Origin: Pseudomonas alcaligenes
GTDB lineage: Bacteria; Pseudomonadota; Gammaproteobacteria; Pseudomonadales; Pseudomonadaceae
Length of the DNA: 64,000 bases
NCBI RefSeq assembly: GCF_041729615.1
Contig: NZ_CP154874.1
Location: 3,889,501 to 3,953,500 of the forward strand
Direction of reading: 5' to 3'
The notes under the pieces are model-generated. The model saw nothing but the letters and a program-made list of their open reading frames with translations. It searched no databases and was not told the DNA's origin. The position numbers were made by a program, and so were the translations under genes. Positions 26,972 to 34,962 of the stretch are shown in pieces (the first letter of the stretch is position 1; every line of letters starts with the position of its first letter).

Positions 26972-27973
26972 CTAAGGCTTCAACCAGGCCAGCAGCACGT
27001 CCAGCAGGCGGTTGGCGAAGGCCCATTCGTTGTCGTACCAGGCCAGTACCTTGACCAGGTTGTCGCCCTGCACCCGCGTGTGGTTGAGGTCGACCACGCA
27101 GGACACCGGGTAGCCATTGAAGTCGCTGGATACCAGTGGCAGGTCGTTGCACTCCATCACCCCCAGCGGCAGCTGGCGTGCGGCGCGCTGCAGGCAATCG
27201 TTGATCGCCTCGCGGCTGGTCGGGTGTTCGCTGCTGAAAGTCAGGTCGAGCAGCGACACATTGGCCGTCGGTACCCGCACCGCCATGCCATCCAGGCGGC
27301 CGTGCAGCTCGGGGATGACCAGGCCGATGGTCTTGGCCGCGCCGGTGCTGGTGGGAATCATCGACAGCGCGGCGGCGCGGGCGCGATAGAGGTCGTTGTG
27401 GGTCTTGTCGAGCAGGTTCTGGTCGTTGGTATAGGCATGCACCGTGGTCATCAGGCCCTGGCGGATGCCCACCGCGGTATGCAGCACCTGAGCCAGCGGG
27501 GCCAGGCAGTTGGTGGTGCAGGAGGCGTTGGAGACGATCTGCTGGTTGCCCAGCAGCTGGTGGTTGACGCCATAGACCACGGTCAGGTCGGCCGTATCCA
27601 GGGGGTGCGAAAGCAGCACCCGTGGCGCGCCGGCGGCCAGATGCTGCTCGGCCAGCGCACGCTTCTTCAGGCGCCCGGTGCAGTCGATCACCACGTCCAC
27701 GGCGAGCTGCTTCCAGGGCAGCTTGGGGATTTCCTTCTCGCCGAACAGGCGGATCGACTGGCCATGGACCTGCAGCACATCCTCGTGCAGGCCGACATGG
27801 CCGGCGAAGCGGCCGAAGGTGGAGTCGAAGCGGGTCAGGTGGGCGAGCGTCTTGAAATCACCGGTTTCGTTGATCGCTTCGACATGAATCTGGTTTTCCA
27901 GTCCGCGCTCGAACAGGGCACGGACCAGGGCGCGACCAATGCGCCCGTATCCATTCAGGGCAATACGCAGCAT
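26972..27973 (-). CDS. Glyceraldehyde-3-phosphate/erythrose-4-phosphate dehydrogenase family
   Basis: Phosphorylating aldehyde dehydrogenase of 333 residues. NAD(P)-binding NGYGRIGR is at 7-14, catalytic C152 in SNASCTTNC and H179 in TTVHAYTNDQ. Signatures are mixed. AINETGD, SHP...VYGVN and LPLVSSDFN recall erythrose-4-phosphate dehydrogenase (Epd). AYTNDQNLLDK and IPTSTGAAKTIG are typical of GAPDH. From memory it corresponds to PA3001, annotated as a second GAPDH. I leave substrate and symbol open. It is monocistronic, converging on the small gene ending at 26930. Confidence 0.88.
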   Translation of the reverse strand: MLRIALNGYGRIGRALVRALFERGLENQIHVEAINETGDFKTLAHLTRFDSTFGRFAGHVGLHEDVLQVHGQSIRLFGEKEIPKLPWKQLAVDVVIDCTGRLKKRALAEQHLAAGAPRVLLSHPLDTADLTVVYGVNHQLLGNQQIVSNASCTTNCLAPLAQVLHTAVGIRQGLMTTVHAYTNDQNLLDKTHNDLYRARAAALSMIPTSTGAAKTIGLVIPELHGRLDGMAVRVPTANVSLLDLTFSSEHPTSREAINDCLQRAARQLPLGVMECNDLPLVSSDFNGYPVSCVVDLNHTRVQGDNLVKVLAWYDNEWAFANRLLDVLLAWLKP

Positions 27974-28032
27974 GACAGTCTCCGACTGGCGGGTCTGTCC
28001 TTAGCATAGGCGGCCCATTCGCCGCCTGCGCG

Positions 28033-28704
28033 TCAGCGGTTGCGCGCGCCGCCGAAGGAGGCGCAGCCGCGTTGTACTTCGCCGTTCAGGCGCAGCTCGG
28101 CGCTGAGGTGCTGCACCGCGCCACTCATGCTGTCCACGCAGCGCTGCGGCGCCAGCCAGAGTTCCAGGCGCTGGCCATTGGCCTCGCTGCTGAGGTTGAA
28201 GCGTCCTTCCGGCAGCTGCTCCTCCAGATAGGGCAGGGCCAGGGGCGGCTGGCCGGGGCGCAGCAGCACTAGGCCCTGGTCGCTGACGCCCAGGCTCCAG
28301 TCCGGCTCATGGCCGTTGGCGCGCAGCAGCAGGCGCTCGAAACCCGGTTCATTGCAGCCGGGCCCCTCGCCTTGCAGGCGGTAGACCTGCGTCGAGCGCA
28401 GTGCGCCATCCAGCTCGGCCTCGCTGGTCGAACCCAGGGTGCCGAGCAGGTCGACGAACAGCCTGTCGTGGCCGTCGGCCAGCAGTTGGCCGGCTTCGCG
28501 GGCGATGTCGCTGTCGCCCTCGTTGATCACGGCATAGCGGCGCTGCTCGCCGCAGGGGCGCAGCAGCAGGCGGCCGTCGACCAGACCCAGCTCGCCCTGC
28601 AGGCGCTGGGCGGGAGTGACGGGCTTGTTTTCGTACACGCTGAACAGCTGGCAGCCGGCGAACAGCGGCAGCAAGGCGAACAGCAGGGTGCGGGCTTTGG
28701 GCAT
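28033..28704 (-). CDS. Predicted lipoprotein, unknown function
   Basis: A 223-residue protein with a lipoprotein signal: a hydrophobic run and lipobox LFAGC, lipidated Cys near residue 18. The mature part is hydrophilic and contains further cysteines (RPCGEQ, GPGCNEPG, QRCVDS, RGCASFGG), which may form disulfides in the periplasm. It resembles the COG3650-type uncharacterised lipoproteins. A GGAGAG ribosome site precedes the ATG. It lies between the GAPDH-family gene and the diguanylate cyclase with no clear functional link. Confidence 0.82.
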   Translation of the reverse strand: MPKARTLLFALLPLFAGCQLFSVYENKPVTPAQRLQGELGLVDGRLLLRPCGEQRRYAVINEGDSDIAREAGQLLADGHDRLFVDLLGTLGSTSEAELDGALRSTQVYRLQGEGPGCNEPGFERLLLRANGHEPDWSLGVSDQGLVLLRPGQPPLALPYLEEQLPEGRFNLSSEANGQRLELWLAPQRCVDSMSGAVQHLSAELRLNGEVQRGCASFGGARNR

Positions 28705-28836
28705 GGGGCTCTCCTTGCGGTCAGGGTGCCAACTTACCCACCGCGCCCGCTCAGCTCAAGGCTGGAAACATGCGGCAAACTTGTATAGTCGCGAGCATGC
28801 GGCCATCCTCCAGACAAGACCTTTCCGAGTGTGAAC

Positions 28837-29922
28837 ATGGATAGAAGCACTGGCTCAGGCCTGTCGTTCGCCAGGCGTATCTATTTGCCCCGCTGCATCG
28901 GCCTGGGCATCGGTTTCTTCTGCGTGGCGGCCGGTCTCTGGCCGCTCGAGCCGGCGCCCTGGCTTTGGGCGCTGCTGCTGTTCAACGGCTTTCTCTGGCC
29001 GCATCTGGCCTTCCAGGTCGCCCGGCGCGCGGCCTCGCCGTTCCAGGCCGAGCGTCGCAACCTGCTGGTCGACTCGCTGTTCGGCGGTTTCTGGACCGCG
29101 ACCATGGCGTTCAACGTGCTGCCCAGCGTGACCATCCTGGCCATGATGGCGATGAACAACATTGCTGCCGGTGGCGGGCGTTTCTTCCTCAAGGGCAGCC
29201 TGGCCATGCTGGCTGGTGGCGGCCTGTCGATGTTGCTGTTCGGGCCGGCCTTCAGCCCGGACACCAGCATGGTGCAGCTCTACGCCTGCCTGCCGATGCT
29301 GATTCTCTATCCGCTGGCCCTGGGCTGGGTCAGCTACAACCTGAGCATCAAGCTGGCCGAGCACAAGCAGGCCCTGCGTGCTGCCGGCCGTACCGACAGC
29401 CTGACCCGGCTGTTCAACCACGGCCACTGGAAGGATCTGCTGCACCATGAATTCGATCGCTGTCGCCAGGGCCAGCAGCGGGCCACCGTGGCACTGATCG
29501 ACGTGGACCATTTCAAGGAGATCAATGACCGCCATGGCCACCTGGTCGGCGACAGCGTGCTGCGCCTGCTCAGCGAGAAACTGGTGCAGAGCCTGCGCGC
29601 CGAGGACCTGGCCGGGCGCTATGGCGGCGACGAGTTCTGCGTGATCCTGCCCAATACGCCGCCGGTGCTGGCCGGAGAAGTGATGGAGCGGCTGCGCCAG
29701 GAACTGGGCGAGGTGCGCAGCGAACTGGCACCGGGGCTGCGCATCACCCTCAGCATCGGCCTGGCCGGCTACAGCCCGTTCCAGTTGGACGCCGCGCACT
29801 GGCTCAAGGATGCCGACCGGGCGCTGTACCTAGCCAAGAGTCGCGGGCGCAACCAGGTGGTGACGGCCAGCGAGTCGCCGACTCCCGAGGACGGCCAGCA
29901 ACAGGTCTATCCCGGCGCCTGA
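28837..29922 (+). CDS. MASE2-GGDEF diguanylate cyclase (AdrA/DgcC-like)
   Basis: A 361-residue inner-membrane enzyme that should make cyclic di-GMP. An N-terminal MASE2 sensor domain with four or more membrane helices (about 12-170) precedes a GGDEF domain (about 185-350). The active site is intact (GGDEF 263-267), and a product-inhibition I-site RxxD is present (RAED 254-257). An in-frame GTG at 28831 precedes the chosen ATG at 28837; neither has a strong RBS. It lies 2.3 kb from the end of the LapA-like gene, whose family is controlled by c-di-GMP. A direct link is only inferred. Confidence 0.92.
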   Translation: MDRSTGSGLSFARRIYLPRCIGLGIGFFCVAAGLWPLEPAPWLWALLLFNGFLWPHLAFQVARRAASPFQAERRNLLVDSLFGGFWTATMAFNVLPSVTILAMMAMNNIAAGGGRFFLKGSLAMLAGGGLSMLLFGPAFSPDTSMVQLYACLPMLILYPLALGWVSYNLSIKLAEHKQALRAAGRTDSLTRLFNHGHWKDLLHHEFDRCRQGQQRATVALIDVDHFKEINDRHGHLVGDSVLRLLSEKLVQSLRAEDLAGRYGGDEFCVILPNTPPVLAGEVMERLRQELGEVRSELAPGLRITLSIGLAGYSPFQLDAAHWLKDADRALYLAKSRGRNQVVTASESPTPEDGQQQVYPGA

Positions 29923-29981
29923 GTTCCCACGCCGCCGCCGGCGTGTCAGGCTATGAACCTTTGCCATGCGTGGATACCGTC

Positions 29982-30620
29982 ATGACCAGTGAAGCCGCCA
30001 GCCTCCGCGAGCCGCTCAACGCCATCGAGGTGCGCATCCTCGGCTGTCTGATCGAGAAGCAGGCCACCACCCCGGAAACCTACCCGCTGACCGTCAACTC
30101 CCTGGTGCTGGCCTGCAACCAGAAGACCAGCCGCGAGCCGCTGATGAACCTCACCGAGGGCCAGGTCGGCCAGGCCCTGCGCGCCCTGGAGGGGCGCGGC
30201 CTGACGCGCCTGGTGATGGGCGGGCGCGCCGACCGCTGGGAGCACCGGGTGGACAAGGCCCTGGAGCTGGTCAAGCCGCAGCAGGCGCTGCTCGGTCTGC
30301 TGTTCCTGCGTGGCCCGCAGACCCTCAGCGAGCTGCTGACCCGCAGCAACCGCCTGTTCCAGTTCGACGACGTGGCCGAGGTGCAGCACCAGCTGGAGCG
30401 CCTGGCCGCGCGCGAGCTGGCCTGCCTGCTGCCACGCCAGAGCGGCCAGCGCGAGGACCGCTACATGCACCTGCTCGGCGAGCAGGCCGACCTGGACGCC
30501 CTGCTGGCCGCGCGCCAGGCCGAGGCTCCGGCGCAGCGCGGCGGCGACGACAGCCGCATCGCCGAGCTGGAGGCCCGCGTGGCCGCCCTGGAGGAGCGCC
30601 TGGCGCGCCTGGAAGGCTGA
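29982..30620 (+). CDS. YceH family (UPF0502/DUF480) protein
   Basis: A 212-residue protein of the YceH family. Two winged-helix domains are apparent (IEVRILGCLIEKQATTPETYPLTVNSL at the start, then LLFLRGPQTLSELLTRS). A C-terminal coiled coil runs from about 185 to 212 (RIAELEARVAALEERLARLEG region). Function is unknown; the fold suggests nucleic-acid or protein binding. I chose ATG 29982 because the family motif begins shortly after it. An upstream in-frame ATG at 29943 would add 13 residues. Confidence 0.9.
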   Translation: MTSEAASLREPLNAIEVRILGCLIEKQATTPETYPLTVNSLVLACNQKTSREPLMNLTEGQVGQALRALEGRGLTRLVMGGRADRWEHRVDKALELVKPQQALLGLLFLRGPQTLSELLTRSNRLFQFDDVAEVQHQLERLAARELACLLPRQSGQREDRYMHLLGEQADLDALLAARQAEAPAQRGGDDSRIAELEARVAALEERLARLEG

Positions 30621-30705
30621 TCACGCCGGGCTGGCCCGGCTTCAGGATTCGTTAAGACTCGCTGCCGATACTCCCCTCCACGAACCCGCCCGTGGAGGGA
30701 GTCCG

Positions 30706-31383
30706 ATGAGTCAATCCGAATGGAACAACGCTTTCCCGCTGCACTTCGGCAGCGATCCGCAGGGCCAGTCGCGCATCAACCTGGCGACCCCTGCCAACGC
30801 CCAGCGCGACCTCTTCGAGGCCTTCGTCCGTGAGCGCTTCAACGCGGCGCACGGGGCCCGCATCAGCCATTTCATGCCCGAGCTGTTCGGCCTGCACACG
30901 GCGCAGGATGAGCTGACCGCGGTCTGTGGCACGCGCCTGGCGCAGCAGGAGGCGCTGTTTCTCGAACAGTACCTGCAGCAGCCGGTGGAGCAGGTGATCG
31001 CCCGCCTGGCCGAGCGCCCGGTGGAGCGCCGGGAAATCGTCGAGGTCGGCAACCTGGCCGCCAGCAGCCCCGGCAACGCGCGCCTGATCATCATCGCCAT
31101 GACCTGCCTGCTGGCCCGCCGTGGCCTGCAATGGGTGGTGTTCACCGGCGCCGCCGGCCTGATCAACAGTTTCCGTCGCCTCGGCCTGGCGCCGCTGCGC
31201 CTGTGCGAGGCCGATCCGCAGCGCCTGGGCGAGCAGCGCCACGCCTGGGGCCAGTACTACGAGCAGCGTCCGCAGGTGTTCGCCGGCAATATCCAGCTCG
31301 GCTACCGCCAGCTGTGCGAGCAGGGCGTGCTGCAGCGTCTGGGGTTTCTCCTGCCCTGTGCGGAGGCGCCCCATGCAGCCTGA
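30706..31383 (+). CDS. Thermostable hemolysin-family protein (GNAT/autoinducer-synthase-like)
   Basis: A 225-residue protein matching the thermostable hemolysin family (delta-VPH of Vibrio). The name comes from early cloning work. The pattern E(V)GNLA...PGNARLIIIAM...GLQWVVFT...NSFRRLGL looks like an acyl-CoA or acyl-ACP N-acyltransferase fold (GNAT/LuxI-like), not a pore former. No signal peptide or membrane helix is visible. GGAGGGAG precedes the start, and the next gene overlaps by 11 bp. As the first gene of the acyl-metabolism cluster, an acyl-transfer role is my inference. Confidence 0.8.
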   Translation: MSQSEWNNAFPLHFGSDPQGQSRINLATPANAQRDLFEAFVRERFNAAHGARISHFMPELFGLHTAQDELTAVCGTRLAQQEALFLEQYLQQPVEQVIARLAERPVERREIVEVGNLAASSPGNARLIIIAMTCLLARRGLQWVVFTGAAGLINSFRRLGLAPLRLCEADPQRLGEQRHAWGQYYEQRPQVFAGNIQLGYRQLCEQGVLQRLGFLLPCAEAPHAA

Positions 31384-32842
31384 ACTGCAACGCCTGAAAG
31401 ACAGCCTGCGTGACCACGCCGAGCGCCAACCCGGGCGCCTGGCGCTGTGGGGCGATGAGCAACGGGTGGATTACGCCGAACTGTGGGAAGAGGTGCAGCG
31501 GCGCGAGCAACTGCTGCGCCAGCAGGGCTGCGCGGTGTTCGCCCTGGCCCTGGAGAACGGCCCCGAGGTCCTGCTCTGGGACCTGGCCGGGCTGTTCGCC
31601 GGTAGCGCCTGCGTGATCCTGCCGCCGTTCTTCAGCCCGGCCCAGCGTGCCCACTGCCTGCGCCAGAGCGGCGCCAGCCTGGTGCTCGGCGAAGCGGCGA
31701 TGGACGAGGAACTGCGCGCCTGTGGCTTTCACGCCGATGGCCATTTCTGGCGTCTGAACGAGCCGGGCGCGGCCGTCCAGCTGCCGCCGGGCACGGCGAA
31801 GATCACCTACACCTCCGGCACCACCGGCACGCCCAAGGGCGTGTGCCTGAGCGCCGCGGCCATGCTGCAGGTCGCCGGCGAGCTGGAGGCGGCCAGCCGC
31901 GATACGGCGCCGCAGCAGTATCTGGCGGTACTGCCGCTGGCCGTGCTGCTGGAGAACCTCGGCTGCTACGCGGCGCTGCTGGCCGGCGCTACCCTGAGCC
32001 TGCCGTCGCAGCGCCAGCTGGGCATCCAGGGCGCCAGCGGGGTGGACTGGCCGCGCCTGCTCGGCATGCTGGTGGCGCGCGGGGCGCAGAGCCTGATCCT
32101 GGTGCCGCAGCTGCTGCTCGGCCTGGTCAGCGCCATCGAACGTGGTGCCATGCCGCACGGCGGCCTGCGCTTCGTCGCCGTCGGCGGCGCGCGGGTGGCG
32201 GACGAGCTGCTGGCCCGTGCCGCCCGCCTGGGCCTGCCGGTGTATCAGGGCTACGGCCTGTCCGAATGCGCCTCGGTGGTCTGCCTCAATCGACCCGGTG
32301 CCAACCGCCCCGGCAGTGTCGGTCGGCCGCTGCCGCATGTGCGCGTGCGCCTGGCCGAGGACGGCGAAGTGCTGGTGGCCGGCCCGGTGCTGCTTGGCTA
32401 TCTGGGCGAGCCGCCGTTCGCCGGCGAGTGGTGGCCCACCGGCGACCTCGGCGAGTTCGATGCCGACGGCTACCTGTACCTGCGCGGGCGCAAGAAGCAC
32501 CAGTTCGTCACCAGCTTCGGGCGCAACGTCAATCCCGAGTGGGTCGAGGCCGAGCTGACCCAGAACGGCGTGCTGGCCCAGGCCTTCGTGCATGGCGAAG
32601 GCCTGCCGGAAAACCTGGCGCTGCTCTGGCCACTCGACCCGTACAGCAGCGACGCCGCCATCGAGGCCGCCGTGCAGCAGGCCAACGCCGGCCTGCCGGA
32701 CTATGCCCGGGTCGGCCGCTGGCGCCGCCTGGAACAACCCTTCACTCCGGCCAATGGTCTGCTCACGGCCAATGGTCGCCCCCGGCGCGACGCCATCCTG
32801 GCGCGCTACCGCGAGCTTTTTCACGAACCACAACCCGTATGA
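31373..32842 (+). CDS. AMP-dependent synthetase/ligase (acyl-adenylating family)
   Basis: A 489-residue ANL-superfamily enzyme. The A3 loop YTSGTTGTPKG is at about 146-156, A5 GYGLSECASVV, A7 TGDLGEFD, A8 LRGRKKHQFVTSFGRNVNPEWVEAEL. Such enzymes activate a carboxylic acid as its adenylate, then usually as a CoA or ACP thioester. The C-terminal A10 motif reads TANGRPRR: the usual catalytic lysine is Arg469. Few acidic-core features of AMP-CoA acetate synthetases are seen; it is closest to fatty-acyl or O-succinylbenzoate ligases. GGAGG precedes ATG 31373, which overlaps the upstream gene. Substrate unknown. Confidence 0.88.
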   Translation: MQPELQRLKDSLRDHAERQPGRLALWGDEQRVDYAELWEEVQRREQLLRQQGCAVFALALENGPEVLLWDLAGLFAGSACVILPPFFSPAQRAHCLRQSGASLVLGEAAMDEELRACGFHADGHFWRLNEPGAAVQLPPGTAKITYTSGTTGTPKGVCLSAAAMLQVAGELEAASRDTAPQQYLAVLPLAVLLENLGCYAALLAGATLSLPSQRQLGIQGASGVDWPRLLGMLVARGAQSLILVPQLLLGLVSAIERGAMPHGGLRFVAVGGARVADELLARAARLGLPVYQGYGLSECASVVCLNRPGANRPGSVGRPLPHVRVRLAEDGEVLVAGPVLLGYLGEPPFAGEWWPTGDLGEFDADGYLYLRGRKKHQFVTSFGRNVNPEWVEAELTQNGVLAQAFVHGEGLPENLALLWPLDPYSSDAAIEAAVQQANAGLPDYARVGRWRRLEQPFTPANGLLTANGRPRRDAILARYRELFHEPQPV

Positions 32843-32850
32843 GGTCCACC

Positions 32851-33528
32851 ATGAATTTCTTCGACGAACTGCAAGCCGCCACCCAGACCGAGCGCGAGGC
32901 CCTGTTCGGCGTGCCGGTGATCCGCGAGGCCATCGCCGGCCAGGTCAGCCTGGAGGGCTACATCGCCTTCCTGACCCAGGCCTACTACCACGTGCGCCAC
33001 ACCGTGCCGCTGATGATGGCCTGCGGCGCGCGCCTGCCGGCCGGCATGGAGTGGCTGCGCAAGGCGGTATGCGAATACATCGACGAGGAGTACGGCCACG
33101 AGCAGTGGATCCTCGACGACATCCGCGCCTGTGGCGGCGATGCCGAGGCGGTGCGCAACGGCCAGCCGAGCCAGGCCATCGAGCTGATGGTCAGCTACCT
33201 GTACGACTGCATCGCTCGCGGCAATCCGGTGGGGCTGTTCGGCATGGTCAACGTGCTGGAGGGCACCAGCATCGCCCTGGCGACCCAGGCCGCCGGCACC
33301 ATCCAGAACCGTCTGGGCCTGCCCAAGGAGGCCTTCAGCTACCTGTTCTCCCACGGCGCGCTGGATATCGGCCACATGCAGCACTACCGCAACCTGATGA
33401 ACCAGCTGCAGCGCGAGGAGGACAAGGCCGCGGTGATCCACGTCAGCAAGGTGGTCTACCGCCTCTATGCCGACATGTTCCGCGGCCTGCCGCGGGCGGT
33501 GCCGGAGGTGCAGCATGCGACTGCCTGA
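32851..33528 (+). CDS. TenA/UndA-like putative non-heme iron oxidase
   Basis: A 225-residue all-helical protein of the heme-oxygenase-like/TenA superfamily, often mislabelled TenA transcriptional regulator. Candidate metal ligands are E80 and H83 (ExxH), E137 (VLEGTS), H168, D172 and H175 (HGALDIGH). The ExxH-E-H spacing resembles UndA, which turns medium-chain fatty acids into terminal alkenes. The TenA thiaminase cysteine context is not evident. Between an acyl-activating ligase and an SDR, an oxidative step on an acyl substrate is likely (inference). GAGG lies 7 nt before the ATG; the stop overlaps the SDR start by 14 bp. Confidence 0.82.
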   Translation: MNFFDELQAATQTEREALFGVPVIREAIAGQVSLEGYIAFLTQAYYHVRHTVPLMMACGARLPAGMEWLRKAVCEYIDEEYGHEQWILDDIRACGGDAEAVRNGQPSQAIELMVSYLYDCIARGNPVGLFGMVNVLEGTSIALATQAAGTIQNRLGLPKEAFSYLFSHGALDIGHMQHYRNLMNQLQREEDKAAVIHVSKVVYRLYADMFRGLPRAVPEVQHATA

Positions 33529-34312
33529 GTGCCGCGCGCTGCTCACCGGCGCCAGCGGCGGCATCGGCCTGGCGCTGGCCGAGCGGCTTTGCGCCGGCGG
33601 TGCCCAGGTGCTCGCCGTGTCCCGCCAGGGCGGCGCGCTGGACGACCTGGCGCGGCGCTACCCGCAGCAGCTGCGGCGCATCGAGGCTGACCTGAGCCAG
33701 GCGGCCGGGCGCCAGGCGGTGGTGGAGGCCGCGCGCGGCCTGGGCGGGCTGAACCTGCTGATCAACGCGGCCGGGGTCAACCGTTTCGCCATGCTCGAGC
33801 AGCTGGGCGATCAGGAGATCGCCGAGATGCTCGGCCTCAACCTGGTCGCCAGCGTGCAGCTGACCCGCGCCCTGCTGCCGCTGCTGCGCCAGCAGCGCCA
33901 GGCCCTGCTGGTCAATGTCGGCTCGATCTACGGCTCCATCGGCTATGCCGGCTACGCCACCTACTGCGCCAGCAAGTTCGCCCTGCGCGGCTTCTCCGAG
34001 GCGCTGCGCCGCGAGCTGGCGGACACCGGCGTCGGCGTGCTCTACGTGGCGCCGCGCGCCACCCGCACACCTATGAACAGCAGCCAGGCGGTGGCGCTGA
34101 ACAGCGCGCTGAAAGTCGCCATGGACCCGCCGCAGAACGTCGCCGCCGCGGTGATCGCCGCCATCGAGGCGGACCGCAGCGAGCTCTATCTGGGCTGGCC
34201 GGAGCGCTTCTTCGTGCGCCTCAACGGCCTGTTCCCCGGCCTGGTCGACCGCGCGCTGCGCAAGCAGCTACCGCTGATCCAGAAATTCACCCACAAGGAG
34301 ATGCCCCGATGA
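33515..34312 (+). CDS. Short-chain dehydrogenase/reductase
   Basis: A classical SDR of 265 residues. The NAD(P)-binding motif TGASGGIG is at 11-18, NAAG at 84-87 and catalytic S137, Y150 and K154 (YCASK). S36-R37 after the second strand suggests NADP preference. A basic, hydrophobic C-terminus (RFFVRLNGLFPGLVDRALRK) may touch the membrane. GGAGG precedes ATG 33515, which lies inside the end of the oxidase gene. The stop overlaps the next start (ATGA). It likely reduces or oxidises the product of the oxidase (inference from coupling). Confidence 0.92.
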   Translation: MRLPECRALLTGASGGIGLALAERLCAGGAQVLAVSRQGGALDDLARRYPQQLRRIEADLSQAAGRQAVVEAARGLGGLNLLINAAGVNRFAMLEQLGDQEIAEMLGLNLVASVQLTRALLPLLRQQRQALLVNVGSIYGSIGYAGYATYCASKFALRGFSEALRRELADTGVGVLYVAPRATRTPMNSSQAVALNSALKVAMDPPQNVAAAVIAAIEADRSELYLGWPERFFVRLNGLFPGLVDRALRKQLPLIQKFTHKEMPR

Positions 34313-34953
34313 ACAAGTTGCTCACCTTGCTGCTCGCCTGCGCCCTGAGCCTGCCGGCCTGGGCCCTGGACGAGGCCGGCAGCCAGCGCCTGCGCGAAGT
34401 ACAGACGCGCTGGGCGCAGATCCAGTACGAGTTGCCCGAGGCCGAGCGGGCCAAGGCCTTCGAGCGCCTGGCCGCCACCAGCGAGGACTTCACCCGCGAG
34501 CAGCCGCAGGCCGCCGAGGCCTGGATCTGGCGCGGCATCGTCACCAGCAGCTGGGCCGGTGCCGAAGGCGGGCTGGGTGCCCTGGGCAAGGCCAAGCAGG
34601 CACGGGCTTTCCTGGAGCAGGGCCTGGCCCTCGATCCCCAGGCCCTGCAGGGTTCGGCCTACACTAGCCTGGGCACCCTGTACGATCGGGTGCCGGGCTG
34701 GCCGATCGGCTTCGGCGACGAGGACAAGGCGCAGGAGCTGCTGCAGCAGGCCCTGCGCATCAACCCCAGAGGCATCGACCCACTGTATTTCTGGGGCGAC
34801 CACCTGTACCGTCAGGGCCGGTACGCGCAGGCCCGGGAGGCGCTGCAGCAGGCCCTGCAGGCACCGCCACGCGCGGGCCGCGAGCTGGCCGACCGGGGCC
34901 GGCGCGGCGAGATCGAGAAGCTGCTGCAGGCGGTGAACCAGGAACTGGACTGA
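34309..34953 (+). CDS. Periplasmic TPR protein, unknown function
   Basis: A 214-residue protein with a signal peptide (1-19, cut after AWA) and tetratricopeptide-like helices. One TPR is clear near 140-175 (PLYFWGDHLYRQGRYAQAREALQQAL), and an earlier segment ALQGSAYTSLGTLYDRVPGWPIGFGDEDKA resembles TRAP-transporter T-component-like proteins. No enzyme motif is present. It overlaps the SDR stop by 4 bp and ends 9 bp before the response regulator, so it probably belongs to the same transcript. It may scaffold or sense the product in the periplasm (inference). Confidence 0.8.
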   Translation: MNKLLTLLLACALSLPAWALDEAGSQRLREVQTRWAQIQYELPEAERAKAFERLAATSEDFTREQPQAAEAWIWRGIVTSSWAGAEGGLGALGKAKQARAFLEQGLALDPQALQGSAYTSLGTLYDRVPGWPIGFGDEDKAQELLQQALRINPRGIDPLYFWGDHLYRQGRYAQAREALQQALQAPPRAGRELADRGRRGEIEKLLQAVNQELD

Positions 34954-34962
34954 GGGGGCTAC

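Noticed and set aside
32851..33528. Naming the oxidase undA or tenA
   Set aside because: Ligand spacing resembles UndA but overall sequence similarity looks distant, and no thiaminase features are seen. Only the superfamily is supported.
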